Below, in pieces: positions 1-6,790 of a DNA stretch of 64,000 nucleotides (positions are counted from its first letter, which is position 1; the number at the start of each line of letters is the position of its first letter). Below the pieces are notes generated by a model that ran no database searches, was not told where the DNA came from, and was given only the letters and a program-made list of their open reading frames with translations. This DNA comes from Corynebacterium phocae (GTDB lineage Bacteria; Actinomycetota; Actinomycetes; Mycobacteriales; Mycobacteriaceae), in contig NZ_VXKJ01000037.1 of NCBI RefSeq assembly GCF_008693075.1, positions 124,001-188,000 of the forward strand. Reading direction: 5' to 3'. Both the position numbers and the translations under genes were made by a program.

Positions 1-208
1 TCTTCGCGGCATGTGCGCGAAGGTCTGCCGGTTTTCCTGCAGTTTGAGAGAAAGAGTCGTTTGTGCTCACGCCATGTAAACCTAATAGCAAACTGCCCCT
101 CCGCCAGTAAGGCGCGCCGTGGGCCGCGGCCGTGGATACCGTCTAGAGAACAGGTCTATGATGGATGGTACATAATGACTACTTTTCCTATACGGAGGTT
201 TGAGATCC

Positions 209-910
209 ATGGCCAAGCTCGATTTCGAGAAACTCAACAGCATCCAGCAGTACTCGCAACACGCAGTTTTCCGGATAATTCCAGGAGCCTTGGGGGTTGA
301 CCGTGCGGAGGCAACGGAGCAGGCCCAGCAATTCTTCCAAGGCCTGGAATCCGAAGAAAAAGTCACCGTTCGCGGAATCTACGACCTATCTGGCATGCGC
401 GCCAGCGCCGATTTTATGATCTGGTGGCACGCTGAAGACTTCGCCCATATCCAGGCAGCCTTTGCTGCTTTCCGCCGTGAAACCACGCTAGGCCAAGTAT
501 CCGAGGTCACCTGGGTAGGCACCGCCCTACACCGGCCCGCTGAGTTCAACAAGTCTCACCTACCTTCGTTCATCATGGGAGAAGAGCCCGGTGACTGGAT
601 TGCCGTATACCCCTTCGTGCGCTCCTTCGACTGGTACACCATGGATGAGAAGCGCCGGCGCAAAATTTTGGCCGAGCACGGCATGAAGGCTCGCGACTAC
701 CCGGATGTGCGCGCTAACACCGTACCGGCCTTCGCGCTGACCGACTATGAGTGGATCCTGGCCTTCGAGGGCCCAGATCTTGGCCGGATCGTGGATCTCA
801 TGTACCTCATGCGCTATACCGAGGCCCGCCACTTCATCCGCGAGGAGGTCCCCTTCCACACCGGCCGTCGGGTCAAGGATGTAAGCGAGCTGCTAGCAAT
901 CCTTCCCTAG
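209..910 (+). CDS. hemQ: Coproheme decarboxylase HemQ/ChdC
   Basis: A 233-residue protein of the chlorite-dismutase-like fold. In the coproporphyrin-dependent heme pathway of actinobacteria and Firmicutes this enzyme decarboxylates iron-coproporphyrin III (coproheme) to heme b, using hydrogen peroxide. The block YPFVRSFDWY (residues 134-143) holds the conserved tyrosine expected to be catalytic, Y134; H157 lies in the EHG segment that usually supplies or borders the heme ligand (inferred). ATG 209 is chosen over an in-frame TTG at 200 because GGAGG at 194-198 is correctly spaced from it. The neighbours msrB, aftC and a RibD-like gene reproduce the order around mycobacterial Rv2671-Rv2676c. 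No other heme gene is in view. Confidence 0.93.
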   Translation: MAKLDFEKLNSIQQYSQHAVFRIIPGALGVDRAEATEQAQQFFQGLESEEKVTVRGIYDLSGMRASADFMIWWHAEDFAHIQAAFAAFRRETTLGQVSEVTWVGTALHRPAEFNKSHLPSFIMGEEPGDWIAVYPFVRSFDWYTMDEKRRRKILAEHGMKARDYPDVRANTVPAFALTDYEWILAFEGPDLGRIVDLMYLMRYTEARHFIREEVPFHTGRRVKDVSELLAILP

Positions 911-957
911 GACGCCCAGCCCGGACTAGCACGACCCTTTAACGGCGAATACTGGCG

Positions 958-1012
958 AATCCACACCTGTTTCTTCCGGCCTCTGGCTGCTACTTGCTGG
1001 TGTGGATTTTTC
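958..1012 (+). terminator. Terminator after hemQ
   Basis: AATCCACACC (958-967) pairs perfectly with GGTGTGGATT (999-1008) and is followed by a run of T. It lies between the convergent hemQ and msrB genes. A second, shorter G+C hairpin (GCGCGGG 1039-1045 with CCCGCGC 1061-1067) sits nearer msrB and has no T-run. Confidence 0.7.
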
Positions 1013-1078
1013 TTATCCGGGTAGGAGAAACGCCGGCTGCGCGGGTGGGTTTGATAAAGGCCCGCGCGTTCTGCGGCC

Positions 1079-1492
1079 TTAGTCTTCGACCGGCTTTTCT
1101 TCCAACGTCAGCGAAATTGAGTTGATGCAATAGCGCTGGTCAGTAGGGGTGTCATAGCCCTCACCGGTAAACACGTGGCCAAGATGGGACTCGCAGTTGG
1201 CGCAAATAACCTCAGTGCGTACCATCCCGTGAGAGTTGTCGGAGCGCTCAATAACCTTGTCACCAGCCAAAGGAGAGAAGAAGGAGGGCCAACCACAATG
1301 GGAATCAAACTTCTCTGTGGAGCGGAACAGTTCTTGCCCGCAGGCGCGGCAGGAATAAACACCCTCAGCCTTGGTGTCGGTGTATTCCCCCACAAATGGC
1401 GCTTCAGTACCGGCTTCGCGCAGTACACGGTACTCCTCAGGACTTAGCCGCTTTTTCCACTCGGTGTCTGCAATAAGCTTGAAATCAGTCAT
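1079..1492 (-). CDS. msrB: Peptide-methionine (R)-S-oxide reductase MsrB
   Basis: A 137-residue cytoplasmic repair enzyme that reduces the R-epimer of methionine sulfoxide in proteins, recycled by thioredoxin. Two CxxC pairs, C48/C51 and C97/C100, form the structural zinc site. The catalytic cysteine is C122 in RYCINS and a likely resolving cysteine is C66 in SHCGWPSF. Length is normal for a stand-alone MsrB. It lies convergent to hemQ and 35 bases beyond the stop of aftC, so it could be read from the same transcript as aftC and the RibD-like gene. Confidence 0.96.
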   Translation of the reverse strand: MTDFKLIADTEWKKRLSPEEYRVLREAGTEAPFVGEYTDTKAEGVYSCRACGQELFRSTEKFDSHCGWPSFFSPLAGDKVIERSDNSHGMVRTEVICANCESHLGHVFTGEGYDTPTDQRYCINSISLTLEEKPVED

Positions 1493-1527
1493 GCCCTAGG
1501 AGTTTACTTCAACAAGGTAGAGCCCGG

Positions 1528-2940
1528 TCAAACATCGTCGTTCCGCGCGGCACCGCATGAGGAAACCGTACCGCCAGCTGACGCTGCCCGGTCTTGTTGG
1601 ACGCTCCGGCGCCACCAGCCGGCCGTTGTAGCCGCTGCGACCACAATGAGAAGCAGCCATCCAACCGTTCCCCCGAAAAAGGACATCCACCGCCCGGCAT
1701 CCGGGTGGAGGTTGCTAAACCAGCTCAAAGGGGCCAAGTACAAAACGGCTGCCAGCCAGGCGGGCCACGATCTGAAGATGCTAGCGCTAAACACTGCGGT
1801 AAACATCAGCGGAAATAGCCACATTGAGTAGTACTGCTGGCCCAGCGAGGACAGGAAGAAGATCCCTACAAAGATGACGCCGCTTGTGCTCAGTGCCCAG
1901 AGTCTAAAGTCACTGCGGGAAAAGCGGATTAGCCCCAGCAGTGTGGCACCCACCAGGAAGGCCGCACTAAGCCACACCGTCCAGTAAAAGGCGTCCCCAA
2001 ACTCAAAGTAGGCGTGGACGCCCGCCCAGGAAGAGTTGGCGTAGTCCCGGGTGATAGCCAGGTAGGGAACCAACTTTTCCATATATCCGTCTGTGGCGGG
2101 GATAAAGGCCACGGCCAGTAGGTTTAGCCCCACCGGGATGCCCAAGCCACCCAAGAATGCGCGCCAGTCAAGTCTCACAGCGGCAAGGGCAAGCAGGGGT
2201 GCGAACTGAGGTTTGATGACAATCGCCAGGCCAATGACCACCCCGGCAAGAAGCCTGAGGGAGGTGGACTTTTCCTCGTTGCCGCGGATGAAGGCCCACA
2301 GGAACAATGACAGCGCCAGCAGCAGCAGTCCGTTGATGTTGGTAAATGCCAGGGTGTTGGTGACGGACTCAGTAGAAAAAGCCACTGCCAGTGAGGCCGG
2401 CCACAACCAACCGTCGAGCTTGTGACCCACCGTGCGCGTCATCACAGCCATGGCCAGAACTACCGCCAGGGCGTTGCACACGATAAACAAGGTGCGAGCG
2501 GTGGCAAAGTCATCAATCAGCCCCATCGGTGAAAGCAAGGCGGTGGCGCCGGGGTTGTAGAGGTACAGGGGGTCCACGTGGTTGTATGCCTGCTCGTAGA
2601 CCGCTTGGCCGTCCAGCATCCGCCGGACTGCACTGTAGACCGTAGTGAAATCATCGGTAGGTGTGCCGTTTAGAGCCACCACCAGAACCCGATGTATCAC
2701 CAACACTAGTGCCACCGGCCACGCAGCGTTACGAACCGCCCGGCCTGCAACAGTGGGGGAGCAATCAAGGGGTTTAGCCTCGCACAGGGAATTGGTGGCA
2801 AAGAATGAAGCTAGCCGGGAGGTCCCGGGTTTACCTGCCCGCGCATCACGCCGCGAAGATGCGGTAGCCAAATCCGGGCTATCCCCAGACTTTGCAGGTG
2901 GGAAAGAAAAGCGGGGCGAGTGTTGGTGAGGAGAGTTCAC
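1528..2940 (-). CDS. aftC: GT-C arabinofuranosyltransferase AftC (DUF2029/GT87)
   Basis: A polytopic membrane protein of about 470 residues with ten or more hydrophobic segments and an early DDFTTVY loop with acidic residues typical of GT-C enzymes that use polyprenol-phosphate sugars. AftC adds alpha-1,3 arabinofuranose branches to arabinogalactan and lipoarabinomannan on the outer face of the membrane. Assignment to AftC rather than another DUF2029 mannosyltransferase rests on synteny with hemQ, msrB and the RibD-like gene (as in Rv2671-Rv2676c). The open frame extends back into the upstream gene. GTG 2940, ten bases after that gene's stop, is my choice, but the ribosome site there is poor and the start is uncertain. 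The first roughly 70 residues are hydrophilic. Confidence 0.82.
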   Translation of the reverse strand: MNSPHQHSPRFSFPPAKSGDSPDLATASSRRDARAGKPGTSRLASFFATNSLCEAKPLDCSPTVAGRAVRNAAWPVALVLVIHRVLVVALNGTPTDDFTTVYSAVRRMLDGQAVYEQAYNHVDPLYLYNPGATALLSPMGLIDDFATARTLFIVCNALAVVLAMAVMTRTVGHKLDGWLWPASLAVAFSTESVTNTLAFTNINGLLLLALSLFLWAFIRGNEEKSTSLRLLAGVVIGLAIVIKPQFAPLLALAAVRLDWRAFLGGLGIPVGLNLLAVAFIPATDGYMEKLVPYLAITRDYANSSWAGVHAYFEFGDAFYWTVWLSAAFLVGATLLGLIRFSRSDFRLWALSTSGVIFVGIFFLSSLGQQYYSMWLFPLMFTAVFSASIFRSWPAWLAAVLYLAPLSWFSNLHPDAGRWMSFFGGTVGWLLLIVVAAATTAGWWRRSVQQDRAASAGGTVSSCGAARNDDV

Positions 2941-2950
2941 CCCTAGAATC

Positions 2951-3655
2951 TTATTCCCCAGCCGTGCGTGAATAGCGGAGAAACACCGTGCCATCCACAT
3001 CCGGTATGACGCTTTCCAAAACCATCCGCCGGTAAACCGGTTTCTCCGCGTCGTAAGACAGCGGCAGTTCTACCCCAGAGCCCAGGTGCGGGGATAAGGT
3101 GAGGTAGAGCTTGTCCAGGCGGTCAGCGCGGATACATTGCCCCAGAATTCCCGGGCCCCCTTCGCAGGACACGCGCGTCATTCCGTGGGTTTGAAGTACC
3201 CGAAGGTAGTCTTCGATGGTTCCCGTGCCCGCAGTAAGGACTTTCCCGCCGGCCTTTTCAATTGCCTTTGCACGGCTGCGAATATCTTCCCGGCTTAGGG
3301 ACTTTTCCGGGCACAAAAACAGCGGGGGAGTAGTGCAGTCACGGAAGAACCGGGAATTTACGTTGAAGTCCAGTGAGCGGGTGGCTACGGCGATGGGCGG
3401 GGGTACGGGACGCGCCGGGGTGGGCTGCACACCGCCGTAGTTTTCTTTTTTCACGGTAGCGGACCCAACCAGGACCACGTCCGCCCACTGGCGTAGAGCC
3501 ATGAGTAAACCGGTGTCAGCCTGATTGCCTAATTCTTGGGAATTACCGGACATTGCAGCGGACCCAGTGAGGGAGCTGACCATGATGGCGCGTATTCCCG
3601 GGCCGGACTTGGGGCCAAGCAGCAACTCCGGTGTAGGCGAAGAATGGGTTTTCAT
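2951..3655 (-). CDS. RibD C-terminal-type reductase (Rv2671-like)
   Basis: A 234-residue protein matching only the reductase half of RibD (pyrimidine/dihydrofolate-reductase-like fold). Visible family features are the N-terminal MVSSLTGSAA segment, the DVVLVGSATVKKENYGG motif and CEGGPGILGQ for NADPH binding. The deaminase half is absent. The mycobacterial counterpart next to aftC has been reported to act as a dihydrofolate reductase surrogate, so a role in folate metabolism is as likely as one in riboflavin synthesis. It is the first gene of a minus-strand unit with aftC and msrB. An AAGGAG lies about 13 bases before ATG 3655, which is rather distant. Confidence 0.83.
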   Translation of the reverse strand: MKTHSSPTPELLLGPKSGPGIRAIMVSSLTGSAAMSGNSQELGNQADTGLLMALRQWADVVLVGSATVKKENYGGVQPTPARPVPPPIAVATRSLDFNVNSRFFRDCTTPPLFLCPEKSLSREDIRSRAKAIEKAGGKVLTAGTGTIEDYLRVLQTHGMTRVSCEGGPGILGQCIRADRLDKLYLTLSPHLGSGVELPLSYDAEKPVYRRMVLESVIPDVDGTVFLRYSRTAGE

Positions 3656-3910
3656 GTCAGTATCTTGTCTCCTTGGGAGCAGGGCCAGTGCGTTATTGCC
3701 GCTACTGTTGCGAAGATACCCGACCCCGCGCCGGGAAGGCAGAAGACGGGGTCTCCACTACAGGCCCTCCGCGCGAAACCACTTCAGGGCCTCCGCGCAA
3801 AAATGTGGTGTGGGAACCCTCGTGCCACGCCCCCCTTGGCACCACCCTGTGGTGATCGTCGACGACAAACCCCGCCTACCAGCAATCAAGCCGGTAGACG
3901 GGGTGGATGG
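3656..3910. other. Intergenic region between RibD-like gene and tRNA-Val
   Basis: No convincing gene. It holds an imperfect direct repeat of about 17 bases, AGGCCCTCCGCGCGAAA near 3761 and AGGGCCTCCGCGCAAAAA near 3786, and the hairpin that ends tRNA-Val transcription. Confidence 0.5.
3870..3903 (-). terminator. Hairpin downstream of tRNA-Val(CAC)
   Basis: CCCCGCCTACC (3870-3880) and GGTAGACGGGG (3893-3903) form an 11-bp stem with one mismatch, starting 8 bases past the 3' end of the minus-strand tRNA. The tail after the stem on that strand is only TTTGT, so it is a weak intrinsic terminator or a processing hairpin. Confidence 0.55.
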
Positions 3911-3982
3911 TGGTTCCAACTGGGATTGAACCAGCGACCTTTCCGGTGTGAACGGAACGCTCTCCCACTGAGCTATGGAACC
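3911..3982 (-). tRNA. tRNA-Val (anticodon CAC)
   Basis: The minus-strand sequence folds into a full cloverleaf: acceptor GGTTCCA/TGGAACC, D-arm GCTC..GAGC, anticodon stem TTCCG/CGGAA with loop TTCACAC (anticodon CAC) and T-arm CTGG/CCAG around TTCAATC. It is 72 nt with discriminator A and no encoded CCA. Confidence 0.95.
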
Positions 3983-3983
3983 T

Positions 3984-4357
3984 CTATGATTTGGAATCTC
4001 TATTGCGTTGTAGCGGTGGCCACGTTGCCGCAACTTTCCGTGACTCGAAGTTAGCACGATCTGGCAATCGTGCCATAATTTGCCAGCTGGGGTTGGGTAC
4101 GCTTTGGCGGCTAAAGGTTCCACGAGGTTCCATGGTCGAGGTTGGAGTGGGGAGTTGGGGTGGTTGCTCTGACCTTACAACGGGCTTGGGGGTGGATTAC
4201 ACTAGCGTAATTTTCCTGCGGCTATCAGCCCGGCGGGTGTTGCCGGATTCTGCGCTGTTAGCTGGCGATTTGTGTTTCTATGGCTTGAGGTTATAGAGTT
4301 TCTAGACGCAACAGGAAAGAACTTTAAGCCAAGGCTTAAAGCTTGGAACAGTAGCAT
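3984..4357. other. Divergent intergenic region between tRNA-Val and the tRNA cluster
   Basis: No gene seen in this roughly 370-base stretch. It holds a perfect inverted repeat GCACGAT (4054-4060)/ATCGTGC (4067-4073), a possible minus-strand promoter for tRNA-Val (-10 TACAAC at 4007-4012; -35 TTGCGG at 4028-4033, 15-base spacing) and the probable plus-strand promoter of the tRNA cluster. Confidence 0.45.
4270..4297 (+). promoter_or_regulatory. Possible promoter of tRNA cluster
   Basis: TTGTGT (4270-4275) and TATAGA (4292-4297) are separated by 16 bases, about 60 bases before the first tRNA-Gly. They resemble SigA -35 and -10 boxes. This is inference from the motifs only. Confidence 0.45.
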
Positions 4358-4433
4358 GCGGATGTAGCGCAGTTGGTAGCGCATCACCTTGCCAAGGTGA
4401 GGGTCGCGAGTTCGAGTCTCGTCATCCGCTCCA
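4358..4433 (+). tRNA. tRNA-Gly (anticodon GCC), copy 1
   Basis: Acceptor GCGGATG/CATCCGC, anticodon stem TCACC/GGTGA with loop TTGCCAA (anticodon GCC) and a T-loop within GTTCGAGTC. The 73-nt body ends at 4430 and the 3' CCA (4431-4433) is encoded. It is identical in sequence to the copies at 4627 and 4988. Confidence 0.96.
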
Positions 4434-4492
4434 CGCATATCGGTGCCAGTTGGCAGTGATATGTAAAGAACAAAATAGTGAAGTAGTAGCAA

Positions 4493-4564
4493 GCGCGATT
4501 AGCTCAGCGGGAGAGCGCTTCCCTGACACGGAAGAGGTCACTGGTTCAATCCCAGTATTGCGCA
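4493..4564 (+). tRNA. tRNA-Val (anticodon GAC), copy 1
   Basis: Acceptor GCGCGAT/ATTGCGC with one G-T pair, anticodon stem CTTCC/GGAAG with loop CTGACAC (anticodon GAC) and T-loop TTCAATC. The body is 72 nt without encoded CCA. It is identical to the copy at 4854. Confidence 0.95.
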
Positions 4565-4626
4565 CGTGGACCTTCGGGTCCTGGGTTCTTTCTAGAACCC
4601 TGAAAACCGGGCCTGGTTTTCATAAT

Positions 4627-4699
4627 GCGGATGTAGCGCAGTTGGTAGCGCATCACCTTGCCAAGGTGAGGGTCGCGAGTTCGAGTCTCGTCATCCGCT
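4627..4699 (+). tRNA. tRNA-Gly (anticodon GCC), copy 2
   Basis: The body is identical to copy 1. Unlike copies 1 and 3 it is not followed by CCA (the next bases are CTGG), so the CCA end must be added by nucleotidyltransferase. Confidence 0.96.
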
Positions 4700-4751
4700 C
4701 TGGTACTTTGTACCGCTGGTACTTTTGTACTGTGAGGCGGAACATTGCCAC

Positions 4752-4822
4752 GGTGGAATGGCCGAGTGGTGAGGCAACGGTCTGCAAAACCGTGCACACG
4801 GGTTCGATTCCCGTTTCCACCT
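4752..4822 (+). tRNA. tRNA-Cys (anticodon GCA)
   Basis: Acceptor GGTGGAA/TTCCACC, anticodon stem ACGGT/ACCGT with loop CTGCAAA (anticodon GCA), T-arm CGGG/CCCG and discriminator T. It is 71 nt with no full CCA encoded. It is the only cysteine tRNA in view. Confidence 0.95.
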
Positions 4823-4853
4823 CAATGCGCCGGTTATCCGGCGCACTAAGTTT

Positions 4854-4925
4854 GCGCGATTAGCTCAGCGGGAGAGCGCTTCCCTGACACGGAAGAGGTC
4901 ACTGGTTCAATCCCAGTATTGCGCA
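4854..4925 (+). tRNA. tRNA-Val (anticodon GAC), copy 2
   Basis: Identical over its length to the copy at 4493; it follows tRNA-Cys by 31 bases. No CCA is encoded. Confidence 0.95.
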
Positions 4926-4987
4926 CAGGAGTACTTGTTGCTCCGGGAAACCCTTCTTAAGGGTTTCGGTGGTTTAGGTACCACGAT

Positions 4988-5063
4988 GCGGATGTAGCGC
5001 AGTTGGTAGCGCATCACCTTGCCAAGGTGAGGGTCGCGAGTTCGAGTCTCGTCATCCGCTCCA
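4988..5063 (+). tRNA. tRNA-Gly (anticodon GCC), copy 3
   Basis: The body 4988-5060 is identical to copies 1 and 2; CCA is encoded at 5061-5063. It is the last tRNA of the cluster, followed within 25 bases by a terminator. Confidence 0.96.
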
Positions 5064-5085
5064 TTTTCTCCTTTGGAGCTTTGTG

Positions 5086-5120
5086 AAATAACCCCTGGTT
5101 TATTAACTCGGGGTTATTTT
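5086..5120 (+). terminator. Terminator of the tRNA cluster
   Basis: AAATAACCCC (5086-5095) pairs perfectly with GGGGTTATTT (5110-5119) and continues into T. It is a classic intrinsic terminator after the last tRNA. Confidence 0.88.
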
Positions 5121-5315
5121 GCATGCCAAGGCGTGGCTCGCGTCAAGCGGCGAGCCGCAGCTTTCGCGCCCACCTAGTGGCGGTTCAGTGGCCGTACCGT
5201 CTAGCTGGTAGCCCTTCACATCGCGAAGTCCGGCCAACTCTACCGCGCCCCGACGTAATAAGTGGATTGTTTTCAGTTGTGTGATCTTTCTTAATGAAAG
5301 TTGTTTCTACTTCAT

Positions 5316-5342
5316 GGAACTTGGAAGCACTTCGGTGCGACT
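5316..5342 (+). promoter_or_regulatory. ECF-sigma-type promoter candidate for copC
   Basis: GGAAC (5316-5320) and CGACT (5338-5342) are separated by 17 bases, matching the general ECF pattern GGAA(C/T)-N16/17-CG(A/T)CT. In C. glutamicum, copper-deprivation genes including a copC are remembered to be under ECF factor SigC with a similar consensus. The implied start near 5350 gives a leader of about 80 bases. This is inference. Confidence 0.5.
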
Positions 5343-5384
5343 GCTGTTGTAGGCGTCGCTGGTTTTCTACACTGCGGCGGCGCG

Positions 5385-5403
5385 GGACTACGATAGGTAG
5401 TCC
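5385..5403 (+). promoter_or_regulatory. Palindromic operator candidate before copC
   Basis: GGACTAC (5385-5391) and GTAGTCC (5397-5403) form a perfect 7-bp inverted repeat with a 5-base spacer, immediately upstream of TAGAAT (5405-5410). The position fits a repressor site or the arm of an RNA hairpin. The binding protein is unknown. Confidence 0.4.
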
Positions 5404-5432
5404 GTAGAATAAAGAGTTCGCAAAGGAGCCCA

Positions 5433-5996
5433 ATGAAGTTTAGGAACCGGATTACCCGCCTTGCGGCGGTCCCGTTGGCCTCGGCCTGTGTTGTACTTGC
5501 CTCTCCAGTGGCGTTGGCACATGATTCTGTCATTGGTGGTTCCGTCACTAGTGGTGAGGTTTTACAAGAGTTCCCGCGTGAGATCACGCTTGAATTCTCC
5601 GGCATACCGCAGGAGGGCTACAACACCTTCGCGGTAACTGACACGGACACGGAAGAAGTTCTATTTGATGCGGAACCGGACATTACCGGCCGCGATTTAA
5701 CAATTGAGGTCCCCGAAGACGTTAATCCAGGTCCTGGCAACTACCAGGTTGGGTTCCGGATTACTTCCTCGGACGGTCACTCCACTATGGGGTCGGTTCC
5801 TTTTAGCGTCGCAGGTGCACAGGGGGCTACTGTTCCAACAGAAACCAGCAATTCTGAAGCTGGGTCTTCCAGTGGGTCTACGGCGGAATTGTCCGGCGGA
5901 CTCAAGACGGTTATCAGCATTGGCGCCATTTTGGCGGCTCTTGCTGTGATCATAATGCTCGTTGCAAAAATGCGCGGCACCAACAAGAAGGGATAA
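5433..5996 (+). CDS. copC: CopC-domain copper-binding exported protein
   Basis: A 187-residue protein with a Sec signal peptide (about 1-29, ending ALA), a CopC beta-sandwich domain (about 30-126), a Ser/Thr/Gly-rich linker and one C-terminal membrane helix (about 158-179) followed by KMRGTNKKG. Cleavage exposes H30, the expected N-terminal histidine of the Cu(II) site; the DGH in the SSDGHS segment provides the other typical ligands. The domain should therefore face the outside, anchored in the membrane. It precedes a PCuAC lipoprotein by 4 bases, pointing to periplasm-like copper delivery, probably to cytochrome oxidase (inferred from family and context). AAAGGAG precedes the ATG. Confidence 0.88.
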   Translation: MKFRNRITRLAAVPLASACVVLASPVALAHDSVIGGSVTSGEVLQEFPREITLEFSGIPQEGYNTFAVTDTDTEEVLFDAEPDITGRDLTIEVPEDVNPGPGNYQVGFRITSSDGHSTMGSVPFSVAGAQGATVPTETSNSEAGSSSGSTAELSGGLKTVISIGAILAALAVIIMLVAKMRGTNKKG

Positions 5997-6000
5997 TCTT

Positions 6001-6708
6001 TTGAAGATTTTTACTCGCACGACTTTCATTTCCACCCTGGCCATTGGCGCACTAGCACTTAGTGCCTGCTCCACCGATGAGGCCGCTGACTCGGTTTCTG
6101 ACGCCACCTCAGCTGCCGGCTCCGTCGCCGCGTCCGCAACTTCGGAGGTTTCCAAGGCAATGAAGGACAAAGACCACGACCATGATGACATGGACAAAGA
6201 AGACGGGGAGGCACACTCTGGTCTGCATATGCATGACGCTGTTGTTCGCGCCATGGATGAGACCTCCGACATGACCGCTATCTTCGGCGAAATCCACAAC
6301 AGCACCGATAAAGAGGTCACCATTGTTGGCTTCAAGTCCAGCGTTGACGCGAAGATGAATCAGATCCACGAGGTCACCGACGGCGTAATGAAAGAAAAAG
6401 AAGGCGGGATTACTCTAGCCGCTGGTGAGGACATTGACCTTGAGCCAGGCGGCTACCACTTCATGCTCATGGGCGTTGCTAAGCCGATCATGGCTGGTGA
6501 GACCGTTGACCTGACCCTGGAGCTCAAGGACGGCAGCACTATCGACGTGAAGGGCATTCCGGTACGTACCATGGGCGCTGGAGCTGAGGGCTACGAGGAC
6601 ATGCATGGCCATGACCACGATGACCATGATGGACATGACCATGACGATCATGACCACGACGATCATGACCACGATGATCATGACCACGACCACGACGACA
6701 AGAACTAG
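6001..6708 (+). CDS. PCuAC-type copper chaperone lipoprotein with His-rich tail
   Basis: The TTG start at 6001 follows AAGAAGGGA with good spacing and 4 bases after the copC stop. The product of 235 residues has a lipoprotein signal ending LALSAC, with lipidation at C23. The core is a PCuAC (DUF461) domain with methionine and histidine ligands in KMNQIHEV and YHFMLMG. The C-terminal roughly 45 residues are almost wholly His/Asp (repeated HDHDD), a second metal-binding region not usual in the family. Family members bind Cu(I) outside the membrane and load the Cu(A) or Cu(B) site of cytochrome oxidase. An Ala/Ser-rich spacer and a KDKDHDHDD stretch lie between lipid anchor and domain. Confidence 0.85.
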   Translation: MKIFTRTTFISTLAIGALALSACSTDEAADSVSDATSAAGSVAASATSEVSKAMKDKDHDHDDMDKEDGEAHSGLHMHDAVVRAMDETSDMTAIFGEIHNSTDKEVTIVGFKSSVDAKMNQIHEVTDGVMKEKEGGITLAAGEDIDLEPGGYHFMLMGVAKPIMAGETVDLTLELKDGSTIDVKGIPVRTMGAGAEGYEDMHGHDHDDHDGHDHDDHDHDDHDHDDHDHDHDDKN

Positions 6709-6790
6709 ACTCTAGCTAGGGGTGGCTTAACAGCGCCGCCCACGCCAGCCTATTGTCGCAATGGGACAACCTACATTCGAGGAGTAATCC

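Larger units (their letters stand above)
5121..5432. other. Intergenic region upstream of copper cluster
   Basis: No gene seen. It contains small hairpins (CTTTC-TTAAT-GAAAG at 5286-5300 and GCAC-TTCG-GTGC at 5327-5338), an ECF-like promoter (5316-5342), a palindrome (5385-5403) and a SigA-like -10 TAGAAT (5405-5410), all before copC. Confidence 0.5.

Noticed and set aside
1..208. Small frames at the left edge
   Set aside because: No ribosome site or family; the region most likely holds the hemQ promoter, with CATAAT at 171-176 as a weak -10, too uncertain to list.
2941..3000. Longer AftC start at 3000
   Set aside because: It would overlap the conserved end of the RibD-like gene and adds residues that look like antisense coding; a start after 2951 is more plausible.
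4450..4863. 137-codon frame across the tRNA cluster
   Set aside because: It runs through three tRNA genes; the reading frame is accidental.
4358..5063. Regularly spaced identical repeats suggesting a CRISPR array
   Set aside because: The repeats are complete tRNA cloverleaves of three kinds with differing spacing.
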